64,000 nt of DNA, taken from Trachythela sp. YZ-2020 (taxonomy: Eukaryota > Cnidaria > Anthozoa > Malacalcyonacea > Clavulariidae). Positions within the stretch are counted from its first letter, which is position 1; every line of letters starts with the position of its first letter. The translations under genes were made by a program, and so were the position numbers. The notes under the pieces are model-generated. The model saw only the letters and a program-made list of their open reading frames with translations. It ran no database searches and was not told the DNA's origin. The stretch covers positions 1,374,501 to 1,438,500 of the forward strand of contig JADLSH010000375.1 of assembly GCA_016169945.1 (NCBI GenBank), written 5' to 3'. Shown piece by piece: positions 10,263 to 19,945 of this stretch.

Positions 10263-11500
10263 TTAGCTTATTTCACCCATGAGTACAAGCTCAGCGAAAC
10301 ATTCTGAGCAGGGTGCCACATTCTTTTGCTCGTTTTCTGGGATGCTGTGGGATAGATGTGCACACTTTCCATCTGGATGCCATACTTTCATCCTCACTTT
10401 GATCTTGTGAGTTATAATTGCCTCTGTATTTGATGATAGTAATGATACTCTTTGAAGTGGCGAATACAGGAGTGTCCTTATCAATGGAAACATCCGTGCT
10501 GAAATGATTCTTCGGGGCTGGAAATTTTACTAGATCTCCTTCCAACAACAGTAAGAAGCTTTTCCATTCTATCAACTCTTTGCTCCATCGAAAATCATTC
10601 AACAAAATAATTTCTGCATGGTCGGCTCCAACCCAAGCATACTTGTCCGCTGCTGGGTTTGAAAAGGTCGTGAAAATCAACTCTAATGGCTTCTGCAGGA
10701 ACGTTTTACCACAGTTTGTTGGGCCAACTATGATAATGTTCCGGTACTTCCCTCTCCCTAACAATAACAGCTCTCTCACAGCGGCAGCAAAAAATATCGA
10801 ATGAACTTTATTGTTTATGAGCACTTCTTTAGCACACTCTAACCATCTCCCTTCACAAGCTGTTGCACATTCACCGTTGACCGCCTTTCGTATCGAAGCC
10901 TCCTTCATCTTCCAGGTTTGCTGGATAAGGTCGTTTAGGCTCTTCGAATTTCGTGACAGCACAAAATATGCAAGATCTTTCTTCTCTTCTTCGTTTTGCT
11001 CATTACCAATAGCTAAAAGTTCAGTTTCAGACTTGATCTGGTTTTTCACTATATAATCAGCCACCTCTAAGTTGGAAAGCTTTCTCTTCCTTTTATAGAG
11101 GTTGTCGATCCTTGAGCAGAATTCTCCTCCGATATCTTGTCACAGCGCCTTTTGCGGTAGGATTGTTGACATCGCTTAATTCGTTCTTGGGGAACCAACC
11201 TCATCTATATTTGGGTGCCATGTGCTGTGGTAAATCATATCATCGTCTTTCTTGATATACTGATAGGCAGTATAATAGCCATCGTGATCTGAGAAATTGA
11301 CAACTATACCGTGTTCCGTTTCAAGAGATATTTTACCTTCTAGCCATCTTTTTAGGCCACTGAGCTTCAAGGCTACATGGTAGTGATAACCACCGAGTGC
11401 CATCCGAATGCCTTTCCAAGCAGCATGTCCAGTGCTGTGGAACGACTTTGCTGCACTTCGATGTGAATGCGGCGACTACAGCATTAGCAAATGATTCTCT
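10263..11500 (-). pseudogene. Broken HUH endonuclease / superfamily-3 helicase (Rep/NS1-like) gene
   Basis: The minus strand first encodes a segment with GGYHYHVALKL, an H-Y-H metal-binding motif of HUH nucleases, followed by YTAYQYIKK, which fits the catalytic-tyrosine motif (11403-11176). After frameshifts near 11410 and 11100 comes a helicase part (11064 onward) with the Walker A box GPTNCGKT. ILLNDFRW serves as Walker B, with FATSK further on, as in SF3 helicases. A further frameshift near 10440 leads to a Cys/His-rich end (CAHLSH...CSECF) and a stop at 10263. HUH plus SF3 is the layout of parvovirus NS1 and CRESS Rep proteins, and similar Rep-like genes occur in cnidarian genomes. This copy cannot make the full protein. 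Whether it came from a virus or a Rep-encoding mobile element is open. Confidence 0.7.
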
Positions 11501-11511
11501 GGTCGGAACCT

Positions 11512-11612
11512 GAGTCCAGTCCGCGTTTTACTAATTGGGTCCAGTCCGCGTTTTATCACTCAGTCCAGTCCATGTGTAAGTCCAGTCCAGTCCGCGTTTT
11601 ACCATATACCAA
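11512..11612. repeat. Degenerate tandem repeat of a ccagtccgcgtttta unit
   Basis: Three clear copies of the 15-base unit plus partial gtccagtccag copies, irregularly spaced. It lies directly upstream of the HUH-helicase pseudogene. Confidence 0.7.
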
Positions 11613-11727
11613 ATTTCATCCCGCTTGCCGGGACGTTGTTTTGACAGTTCTTAAAATAGCTCGCGGCGGCATCGTTTTGAATTTTCATCCCGGCAACTGG
11701 GTCAACCGGATTACTCAGTGTTTATAT

Positions 11728-12444
11728 GAGGGTGTTTATTGGGTTTACTGTTAAGCGTGATTTTGCAAAAATCCTTAAATGTTACTGTGATTCTATCAAA
11801 ATATTTACTTGTAACCGTGAATTTTACTTGTCTTACTTAATTGCGACTTGCAAAATGGTTCCAATAAATGCTGAGTTTTCCTTAATTTACTCTGTGATTT
11901 ACTTGATTTTGGACCTTTACAATATAATCTAGATTTTTATTAAAATATTTACTTATAAACTGCAGTTTTTCTTAACTGTGGATCAGTCGATGTCAAAACG
12001 AGGAAATTTCCATTTTTTTGCCTTTGGAACGAAATTTGGAAGGAAATAGGGAAATTATTTTTTCTTATAAAGCCTAAGAATAAGTCAATTTCCACACAAT
12101 TCTTGTGCAAATGCGCCTTCAGAAAACACCGAAAATGCTGTCCTGGAGCATTATAAAAATGCTGAAAATATTCTGGGGGAGGACCCCAGATCCCCTTATC
12201 ATTACTGTTTCAAACCTCACATCATCGGAGTGAAGTCAAATTATTATCAAATATGAAAATCTGGTTCATATAGGTTTGTTATCAATTATGGATCATCATT
12301 GGACAAAATTGACATCATTGCAATATGCTTGGTGGACATATTACTCCCCTGTTTGCATTAATATTCAAAGTTAACTGATACTGTGATTTTACGAAATTTT
12401 TAACTGTTAACTGTCATGACAAGGCACGCCCCATAAACACCCTC
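11728..12444. mobile_element. Non-autonomous DNA element, 16-bp terminal repeats, TTATAT target duplication
   Basis: The ends are gagggtgtttattggg and, inverted, ccccataaacaccctc. The flanks on both sides read ttatat (11722-11727 and 12445-12450), a 6-bp direct repeat. No transposase is encoded. A 6-bp duplication does not fit hAT (8), Harbinger (3) or mariner (TA); IS3EU-like elements make 6-bp duplications, so that is one option. The interior (12110-12200) contains the 'gaaaat..ctgggggaggacccc' module found in other repeats of this window. Confidence 0.75.
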
Positions 12445-12859
12445 TTATATGGGGTGTGTGTTACAATGTTTGTTACAATCCTGAGAACCTGGTAGTCTAT
12501 TATTTACTGAAGCAGGATTGGGGTAAATTGAAGCCACAAAGTCTTGATGAGATACTGATTTGCACAATTGCATGCAATTGCAGGGACTGAGATGTGCAGC
12601 ATTCAACTAAACGGCGTCAAGAATCTGTCCGATTCGCATCCCATTATCTCGCGAAATGTCCGTCACTGCCAAACACTGGCATCTAGTAAGAGTTTCATAT
12701 CAACCTCATGATTGTTTCTCCCATTAAAATGTTCAGGTTATTATTGGTTACTAAAACCTTTCAGCCTTCAAAGTTGGGAAATATACAATTGCCTGGAGAA
12801 TAGAATGTAAGAGGTGCGTAAATATAGATATATTAAGAGCGTTGAAATTTTATCTAGTT

Positions 12860-13090
12860 CAGAGGGCCGCGCCCCCTATACTTTTTGCGTGAAGCGTGAT
12901 GGGGCTATATTACTTCGCCGTGAAACGTGATCAATGATTTTCTTAATCCGTGATTCGTGATCCAATGGCTTCAACTCTTTATACGTGCAACGTGACAGAA
13001 ACTTTAATTTCCATTTAACCGTGACCTGTGAATGACGGATAGAAATAACCGTGATTCGTGAATCGTCTGTTTTGCGTGAACAGTTTTTCC
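12860..13090. repeat. Region of scattered (C)GTGA motifs
   Basis: At least ten loosely spaced copies of gcgtgaa / cgtgat / ccgtga in about 230 bases. They appear singly or in pairs (for example cgtgaagcgtgat, ccgtgattcgtga) with no fixed period. The same motif is sprinkled through 11750-11830. No gene is supported. Confidence 0.5.
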
Positions 13091-13099
13091 AGGATTAAA

Positions 13100-13795
13100 T
13101 ACGGTCATACAATTTCTGTTGTTTATTGACCCTTGATTGAAATTTGAAAACTTTAAAGTTGAAAACTTCAAAGATCAAACCCCAGTCGTTCAAACTAACA
13201 CAAAATAATTGGGCAATATGTCGACGCGATCACACGCTCCCAAGCGCGCTGCGCAAATTTAAAATATTCACCATCAAAAACGGCGGACCAATAAACCAGT
13301 TCAAGACAAAACAAACAAATTATTAAACAACGTTAACTCATTAATGAAGACCCTTCCCTTGACAAGTAAAATCGCATAGCGTTAGACAGAGTAAAATAAC
13401 AAAGCAGGGAGCATTTGGGCGCATTGAAGTTCAATGGGTGAAGAAGACCATAAAGTGAATTTAGTGATGAAAGGTCTATAAACATAACGCAAATGTTTGA
13501 AGCTGACCGCGTAATATGGATTGTCAAGAGTTGAAAGAGGTCAAACAATCATTCGAACACGCACATGCAGAGGCGGACATTTTAAAGAAAGAAAACGCTT
13601 AGAAGTGTATTAATCCGTGAATAGTCTCTATTAATGTTAATAAATTGTTTGACGGTACCGTCCGTTTATCAAATCTAATTATCTATAAAAGTTTAAACGA
13701 TTGTATAGATATCATACGGTCAATACCATATACATCTTTAGTCTTGTAGATTACAACATACAAATAGATTGAGAAATATACAACAGTATAGTAAT
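13100..13795. other. Intergenic, nothing recognised
   Basis: AT-rich unique-looking sequence. Short frames here have no recognisable protein features. Confidence 0.4.
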
Positions 13796-13797
13796 GC

Positions 13798-14062
13798 ATT
13801 ACACCTCCTCTTCCCCCCACACCACTTCAATAAAAATATATTCAATAATATAACAGTTACTGTATTCCACCCTCCCTTCAATAAAAAAGCTACTGTACCC
13901 CGCCCTCCCCTCCAAAATAACAGTTACTGTACCCCACCACCTTTCAATATAACAGTTCCTGTGCCCCAACTCCCATTCAATATAGTTACTGTACCCCACC
14001 ACCTATCCAATTTAGCAGTTCCTGTGTACCACGCCCTTCAATATAACAATTACTGTATTCCC
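13798..14062. repeat. Degenerate minisatellite (about 37-45 bp unit)
   Basis: Six to seven imperfect copies of a unit built on 'ttcaatataacagttactgtaccccacc'-like text (for example at 13855, 13915, 13945, 13978 and 14010). The frames on either strand are by-products of the repeat. Confidence 0.75.
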
Positions 14063-14150
14063 CATGCAATTCAGTATAGAAGTTACCAAATATAACGTAA
14101 GTTTAAATTTATTGTTATATTTCGATCCCATTTTATATTTTTGATCCTTG

Positions 14151-14192
14151 TTATTGATGTCGTTGTCGTTGTCGTTGTCGTTGTTGTTGTTG
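14151..14192. repeat. (GTC/GTT)n microsatellite
   Basis: gtcgtt repeated about four times, then gttgttgttg. A 20-residue polyvaline frame here is an artefact. Confidence 0.85.
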
Positions 14193-14199
14193 CAGTGTA

Positions 14200-16060
14200 C
14201 CGAAAGTTCCAACTGCAGCACCAGCCACACTCCCCTTCAATACACAGTCGTCCTTCCAAAATAATAATTTTTGAAATTTATATCCTATACGCCCAGCATT
14301 TTCTTGAATATTTAAAAATTCAAAATCCCAATCTAAATGCATTTTTAAGCCGATGTATTTTAACTCTATAATTATATTTCTCAAAACTAACTTTATAATT
14401 ATTCATTCACGAGGTTGGTTGAAGGATGCATTTGCCTGAACGTACTGAGCGGTATATTCTATGGTATTCTTGGGCCAATAGCTTCAATCGACGTCCGTCA
14501 AACATACTGAAATCTCTTCATAACGTTTTACAATGGTGCAGAGAATGAAGCCAATTATTATAAACATTAATTGCTAGATATTTGTAAATAGAAACCAGCC
14601 ATTACTAAGGCACCAATTGTACGGGGAATGCCTTTGTTTCTTTTTAAAACGTCTTCAAACTTACCATAGATAACCTAAAATAGATAACCTCAAACAATAA
14701 ATTTCTACTATAGTCTCTAATAACACGTTTAGGAAGGTTATAAGTATACTTGCATGGTCCCTTAGTATAATGGCTAAATTTCGGCTATATTTTTTTATAC
14801 AATAGTTATTTACTTCATCCAGTTTTGCTGCCAGATCAGTTTGTTCGGCACATGAAAAGTTTAACCAGGGTCAGGGACAAAAACATCATCCAATAGTGTC
14901 TATAAATTGTCAATGACAATGACTACAGCGTTCAATTCGAAAACGTAGAATCTAGACTAAAATAACAGTCTAAAATATTTTAGAACACTATCTGTGTACA
15001 TCATCAGTATAATATAAAGTACTCCTAAACATAATTATACCTAATATACTATCTTAATGACTTTTACAAGCTGCATGAAACGTTTTTGATATTTTGGTCT
15101 TTGCTTGGTACGTCGTAGTTTTTTAATATCACTTTTGTATTTACTAAGACATGCGCATGATCGAAGGCATATACATATCAAGCTCTTCGTTAACAAATAG
15201 CCTTATCATGTTACAGACCCTAATAGCCCCTATAATGCGCTATATAAACTCGCCCAAAATATGCAGTTTTTTGGCTCGCGTGCTTCGTGTAATATTCACT
15301 CAGAAGCAGAATATAAAACTTTGACGTATGGTTCATTATCTAATATGGGGGGGGGAGGTTAAATTCACGCGGCGCTATTAAGGAAAATTACTCCGAAATT
15401 CCTGCGTGGAGCGGAAGTGAGAGGTAAACGTGTTCTACTTCTAGTGTTTGGTATCTACATGTTTTGGCGCATATCATTGATACCAGAGTTATACGCATTC
15501 ATTGCGATTTAACCTCGGACTCGCAGGTCTATATTTTGATATATTTGAAGCATATGGGGATCTTGGTCATATTAATTGTTTATAGCATTAATTTATAAAG
15601 TTACCCCAGTAGGCGATAACTGCGACCGTCGTTTCTTCGTTTATACACAACATATAAGCAAGTATATAAATCGTAAAGTATTTCTTTATATTATTTCTGA
15701 GCGTTTTTGACCTCGTTCAGAATCTCGAACGATATTAAACCCGAATTTGAGCAAATGTTCAACTTAATAGGGAAGGGTTTGATATGATTTCACATATTAC
15801 CGTAACAAAAATCGAATGTTTGTACTAGAAATTATTAAAGATTTTGGTGAAGTCCATTTTAGAATTTATTTGCTTGTTACATGGTGTACTGGCTTTTCAT
15901 TTTCAGACCCAAAAATATTCGGGTGGACAAATTTTGGCAGGGGACGCCAATGAACACAAAAATATATCTATTTATAGCCCTATTATGCACATTGTCCGAT
16001 TTTGAACAGTAATATTTACAGTACATTATAATATATATCTAATATAAGAACGTTTTTGAT
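14200..16060. other. Intergenic downstream of the NLR-like gene, nothing recognised
   Basis: AT-rich sequence with short poly-G runs (15349-15358) and no supported gene. A possible minus-strand poly(A) signal for the gene at 16172-23068 lies in it (see 15865-15870). Confidence 0.4.
15865..15870 (-). terminator. Candidate AATAAA poly(A) signal of the NLR-like gene
   Basis: tttatt on the plus strand, about 300 bases beyond the stop codon of the minus-strand gene. In AT-rich DNA the hexamer is common, so support is weak. Confidence 0.3.
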
Positions 16061-16073
16061 TGGCTGAAAAGCG

Positions 16074-16140
16074 CGTTCAAGTAGCAAGTAGCCAGTGTAA
16101 GTTTCAAAAAACGTTCAAGTAGCCAGTGTAAGTTTCACCT
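16074..16140. repeat. Short tandem duplication
   Basis: cgttcaagtagc...cagtgtaagtttca occurs twice in a row with a six-base extra aagtag in the first copy, just beyond the 3' end of the NLR-like gene. Confidence 0.7.
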
Positions 16141-16171
16141 AGCGGTATATATACCGGCTAAATATATGTAT

Positions 16172-19100
16172 TCACCAATTTTGAAATTCAGCAAATTCAT
16201 TCGTGAATAATCGAAGCTGTCCGTTGTCTTCAAACAGGCAGTGAAAGAAAAGCTTTTTCTCTACAAATTGTCGTTCACATAGTACACCATACTCTTTTAA
16301 CAGTCCAATAACAATGTTAGAATCAAATGTCTCATAAAGTTCAAGAGAACGGTCGTACAGCTGGAGAGTGTACGTATGCACTTCCTTTGATGGTACGGTA
16401 AGTACTTTTACAATAAACCTGCCATTTCGTGGTGGGCGAAGGCTGAATTTTGGACCAATTTCTTTTGGACCTTCAACTTGTGCCGTAAGATTGTATTCAA
16501 CGCATTTCATGGAAGTGATCAAACAGCTTGACTTCTCACGTAAAACTTTGCATATTTTCTTATGCTTTGACCAATGGTTTTCTTGGCAGGATTTGTTGCA
16601 ATACGCGGCAGTAAAGCACTTTCCACACCTGTTCAGTTTGCACTTCTTACGACAATTTGAGCAATACGGAACGGAGAAATTCAACTTTCCAACGTTCTCA
16701 TCTTCTTTGTTATTGTACACTTCGTTATCTTGGCATTTGGCGGATTGAAGGGAAGTGGTAGACTTCAAATACGACTTCCTCAAATCGTCATTTGTGTGCG
16801 GCGATCCATCTACTTCAAAATCGTTTACTTTCTCCAAAAACCCAGGACCAATATTATCATAAATTATATTCAGTTCGACGACTGATGGAGAAAACCTTTC
16901 CCCTTCAGCTCGATAACCCACACGAACTCCCCCAGCTTTGTTGCGAAAAACTCTATTCATCGATATATTGCACCATGAATTGTCTTGGGACCAAATTCCC
17001 CACGAATCGTTATCAACAACGTTGTTCTCTCTGATGTCCACCTCAGAATTAATCATAAATATTCCAGCTCTAAGACCATTGCCAGAAACGTTATTACGTA
17101 TAAGCATTACATTCTTTGAGTCAATTATACCGATCCCTTCCCGACCATTGTGGTGAATGTCACAATTAATTGCGACACACTTCGATGCTTCAGGTCCTAT
17201 TTTCATCCCAAATAGACCATTATTGTATATGCGACTCCTTTTCACGATCAATGTCCCGCCTCCGAGCACTTGTAACCCAGCTTGCCCATTGTCACAAAAG
17301 GAACAGTCAACAATAACCGCATCGCCTTGTCCAACACATACCAATCCAGCACTGTTGCTGCTTGAAAAATTGCATTGTTCTGCATTCAAATGCCCGCTAT
17401 TTCCAACAGCAGGTAGTTTGTCATCACAAGTCATAAAGTTACAGTTAAGGATTTTGACGACCGAACCAGGCATACAATATACTTCAGCTTTGTCCAAATA
17501 GAATGACAGATTTGTAAGCATGCACTTCAACAAGCAAATGCTATGGTCTAGCTTCAAAGAAACAGAACAATTTTTTCTCGCACCAACTAGAATACAATTG
17601 TTCCAAGGTTCGACAAATGTTCCAACATTGAAGATATATTCTTTTGATCCCAGAACTAAAATCTTTAACACACCCTTTTGTACATCCTTCGAATAAATCG
17701 CTTCTCGGACCTCATCCACAGAATTGCATATTAAAATGCGTTTCTCCGTTTCCAGGAAAGATTCTTTGAAAGGTGGAAATTTTGAAAAAATAGCCCTTTT
17801 GTAATAAAAAGCTAAAGCAGCAGCAATTTCAGCGCCGACTTTCTCATTCAAGCCTTTAAGTGCGAGAGCTTTTCTAGCATAACCCCTCCAGCAATCTGGA
17901 CGACGCGTGATGTAATCATTCGCATCTTTTAAAGCATCTTCGTATCGCTTTAATTTTATGTAAACGGTTGAACGGTTAGTAAGCAACAAGGGATCGGAAG
18001 CATTATTGCAATCTTGAGCAAACTTTATTCCAGAAGAATACGCGTCTAATGCTTCTTTGTAGCGACCTTCTTTAAAACTCTTGTTTCCATCTAATCGTAA
18101 TTTCTCAATTTTCTCTTCCAAATCACGGCGACTAGCCTCAGGACCAGGTTTGTCAGTAAGAGGTTGAAGTGAAACAAAAGGAGGCACACAACATCGTTTA
18201 ATCTCGATCTGAAATGACTTCGGTAAAGGAATAGAAAGTGGAAACAAGGATTTATTTAAAAAATTCTCTTTCACCGTTTCATACTCTGCTAAAGGAAGCC
18301 AGTCTAATACACGATATCCAAAGTTCATAGTGCGTTTTGCTTCTTCCTGTTTATGATTCGCGCTCAAATGAACAGCACATTCGTAAAACATTTTAGCGGT
18401 TTCAGGAAACCACACTGAGTCTAGACAAACAGAGTCGAGAATTGCCAACATATCCTTCAGATTTCTACAAAGATGGTAACCATGCATACACAATTTTGAC
18501 CACATATAAAATTGAGAAGGACTTTTAGGTAAACCAGAGATAGATATATTTTGTTCTTCATAATTCCTTTCATCTAAACTTACAAGATTGCTGGGTGAAG
18601 AACATTTAGAGAATGCATAAGAAAGCATCCGTACAGCATCAACGAAGCCTTGTGCTTTCGATTCTGGATGAAGATTTTCTCTGACTAGTTCCTGAACTAA
18701 ACGATGGGTGCTGACAGAGTGCGCTTCGATATACGTAAAAAGTGAAAAGTCAGTCAACAATCTTAGAACCAGACGGCAACCCAATGGCAATGAGACACAT
18801 TCACGATACGCGACGTCTTCTATTTCTGGTGCTCCAACGTTGACCAATTCTTCTTCTATCTCGTTTGCATTGAAAAATGAACAAGCATTCATAAATCGAA
18901 CAGCAGCCTGGCCGTTCGGGCTCTTCTTCATATACTCCATATTGATAAGCCATGTTGTGTGAACGGCAAGACGTTCTGGTGACTCGTTACCTGGTGATAC
19001 AGGGCGTGCAGATTGCTGCCTCAGTAGTCGCAAGCGTTGAACTTTATATTGTGCCAGGTATGAAGACAAACTGCAACTGAGCGTTTTAATACAAGCTCCA

Positions 19101-19945
19101 GCTTGTTCCAAAGCAAGCGGCAGTCTCCCCAGCTCTTCACAAAGACTTTCTGCGACACTCTGAACATCTTCACAACGATTCACGCCAGTTCTTGAATAAA
19201 GAAATTGCTTTGCTTCTTGAGACTGGAAACATTTCAGCTGAAGACAAGAATCCTCCTCAAAAACTGAAACGTCGTTAACAAGTCGGTTTGGGTTTCGTCT
19301 AGTTAGGGCGACAAAATGTCCAAAGATATTCTCTTGTGAAGCGAAGGAAAGAAATTTCATCACATTGGACGAAAGATCCAGTTGATCCAAGCAGTCGAGG
19401 ACAATAAGACATCGATCATGCGCATTACTGATTTTTCTCAAGGAATTTGACAAAGTTAAATCAAATGAACCAAGCAATGCACCAATCTTTAATGCGATGT
19501 GGTTCACCGTCTTGTCAAGAAACGTATCATCTTCAGCAGAGAACCAATAAACACCTCCCTTGTAGAAATGCTTCATCTGATGAGCATACTCGGAAATTAA
19601 GCTTGTTTTACCAATTCCACCCAAGCCGCATACCGCTGCAAAACGAAGATTTTTTTCGTTCAACGTTTCCCCAACTTTCAAAATGCGTTTAAGCTCCTGG
19701 ATTTCTTCAGTTCGGCCAGCGAAATAACGATTTCGTGGAGGTGCACTGAAAACATAGGGAATATTCTCCTCTTCCTTAATATAACATCTTGACAGTTCAG
19801 TGGTAAATTTCTTCTCAAGAAGTTTCATTTCTTTAGAGTTGTTACTTCCTTGAATTTCGCATTTCTCTACTCTCATGCGCAGATCGTGTATTTCTTCATT
19901 CAAGTTTGACTGTATATTGCTGATATTCGAAAGTATCGTAATCAT
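16172..19945 (-). CDS. NLR-like gene, exon 3 (NB-ARC, TPR, beta-helix, MYND)
   Basis: A 3,774-base terminal exon, intron-free, that begins with ATG ATT ACG after the acceptor TTCTCGTTTTACAG. The open frame extends 75 bases further upstream to 20020, but that part lies beyond the acceptor and reads like intron. The MYND cysteines are in the usual C-x2-C...C-x2-C...YC-x3-C...H-x3-C order (C1332, C1335, C1344, C1347, C1353, C1357, H1365, C1369). The TPR part resembles co-chaperone TPRs (NKSFKEGRYKEALDAYSSGI). Confidence 0.92.
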   Translation of the reverse strand: MITILSNISNIQSNLNEEIHDLRMRVEKCEIQGSNNSKEMKLLEKKFTTELSRCYIKEEENIPYVFSAPPRNRYFAGRTEEIQELKRILKVGETLNEKNLRFAAVCGLGGIGKTSLISEYAHQMKHFYKGGVYWFSAEDDTFLDKTVNHIALKIGALLGSFDLTLSNSLRKISNAHDRCLIVLDCLDQLDLSSNVMKFLSFASQENIFGHFVALTRRNPNRLVNDVSVFEEDSCLQLKCFQSQEAKQFLYSRTGVNRCEDVQSVAESLCEELGRLPLALEQAGACIKTLSCSLSSYLAQYKVQRLRLLRQQSARPVSPGNESPERLAVHTTWLINMEYMKKSPNGQAAVRFMNACSFFNANEIEEELVNVGAPEIEDVAYRECVSLPLGCRLVLRLLTDFSLFTYIEAHSVSTHRLVQELVRENLHPESKAQGFVDAVRMLSYAFSKCSSPSNLVSLDERNYEEQNISISGLPKSPSQFYMWSKLCMHGYHLCRNLKDMLAILDSVCLDSVWFPETAKMFYECAVHLSANHKQEEAKRTMNFGYRVLDWLPLAEYETVKENFLNKSLFPLSIPLPKSFQIEIKRCCVPPFVSLQPLTDKPGPEASRRDLEEKIEKLRLDGNKSFKEGRYKEALDAYSSGIKFAQDCNNASDPLLLTNRSTVYIKLKRYEDALKDANDYITRRPDCWRGYARKALALKGLNEKVGAEIAAALAFYYKRAIFSKFPPFKESFLETEKRILICNSVDEVREAIYSKDVQKGVLKILVLGSKEYIFNVGTFVEPWNNCILVGARKNCSVSLKLDHSICLLKCMLTNLSFYLDKAEVYCMPGSVVKILNCNFMTCDDKLPAVGNSGHLNAEQCNFSSSNSAGLVCVGQGDAVIVDCSFCDNGQAGLQVLGGGTLIVKRSRIYNNGLFGMKIGPEASKCVAINCDIHHNGREGIGIIDSKNVMLIRNNVSGNGLRAGIFMINSEVDIRENNVVDNDSWGIWSQDNSWCNISMNRVFRNKAGGVRVGYRAEGERFSPSVVELNIIYDNIGPGFLEKVNDFEVDGSPHTNDDLRKSYLKSTTSLQSAKCQDNEVYNNKEDENVGKLNFSVPYCSNCRKKCKLNRCGKCFTAAYCNKSCQENHWSKHKKICKVLREKSSCLITSMKCVEYNLTAQVEGPKEIGPKFSLRPPRNGRFIVKVLTVPSKEVHTYTLQLYDRSLELYETFDSNIVIGLLKEYGVLCERQFVEKKLFFHCLFEDNGQLRLFTNEFAEFQNW

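Noticed and set aside
13769..14095. 108-codon proline-rich frame
   Set aside because: Product of the minisatellite at 13798-14062.
14141..14230. Polyvaline protein frame
   Set aside because: Translation of the (GTC/GTT)n microsatellite.
19577..19598. CTGATGAG...GGAAAT, hammerhead-like core inside the NB-ARC exon
   Set aside because: No helix II pairing between the two core parts and no helix I partner; chance match in coding sequence.
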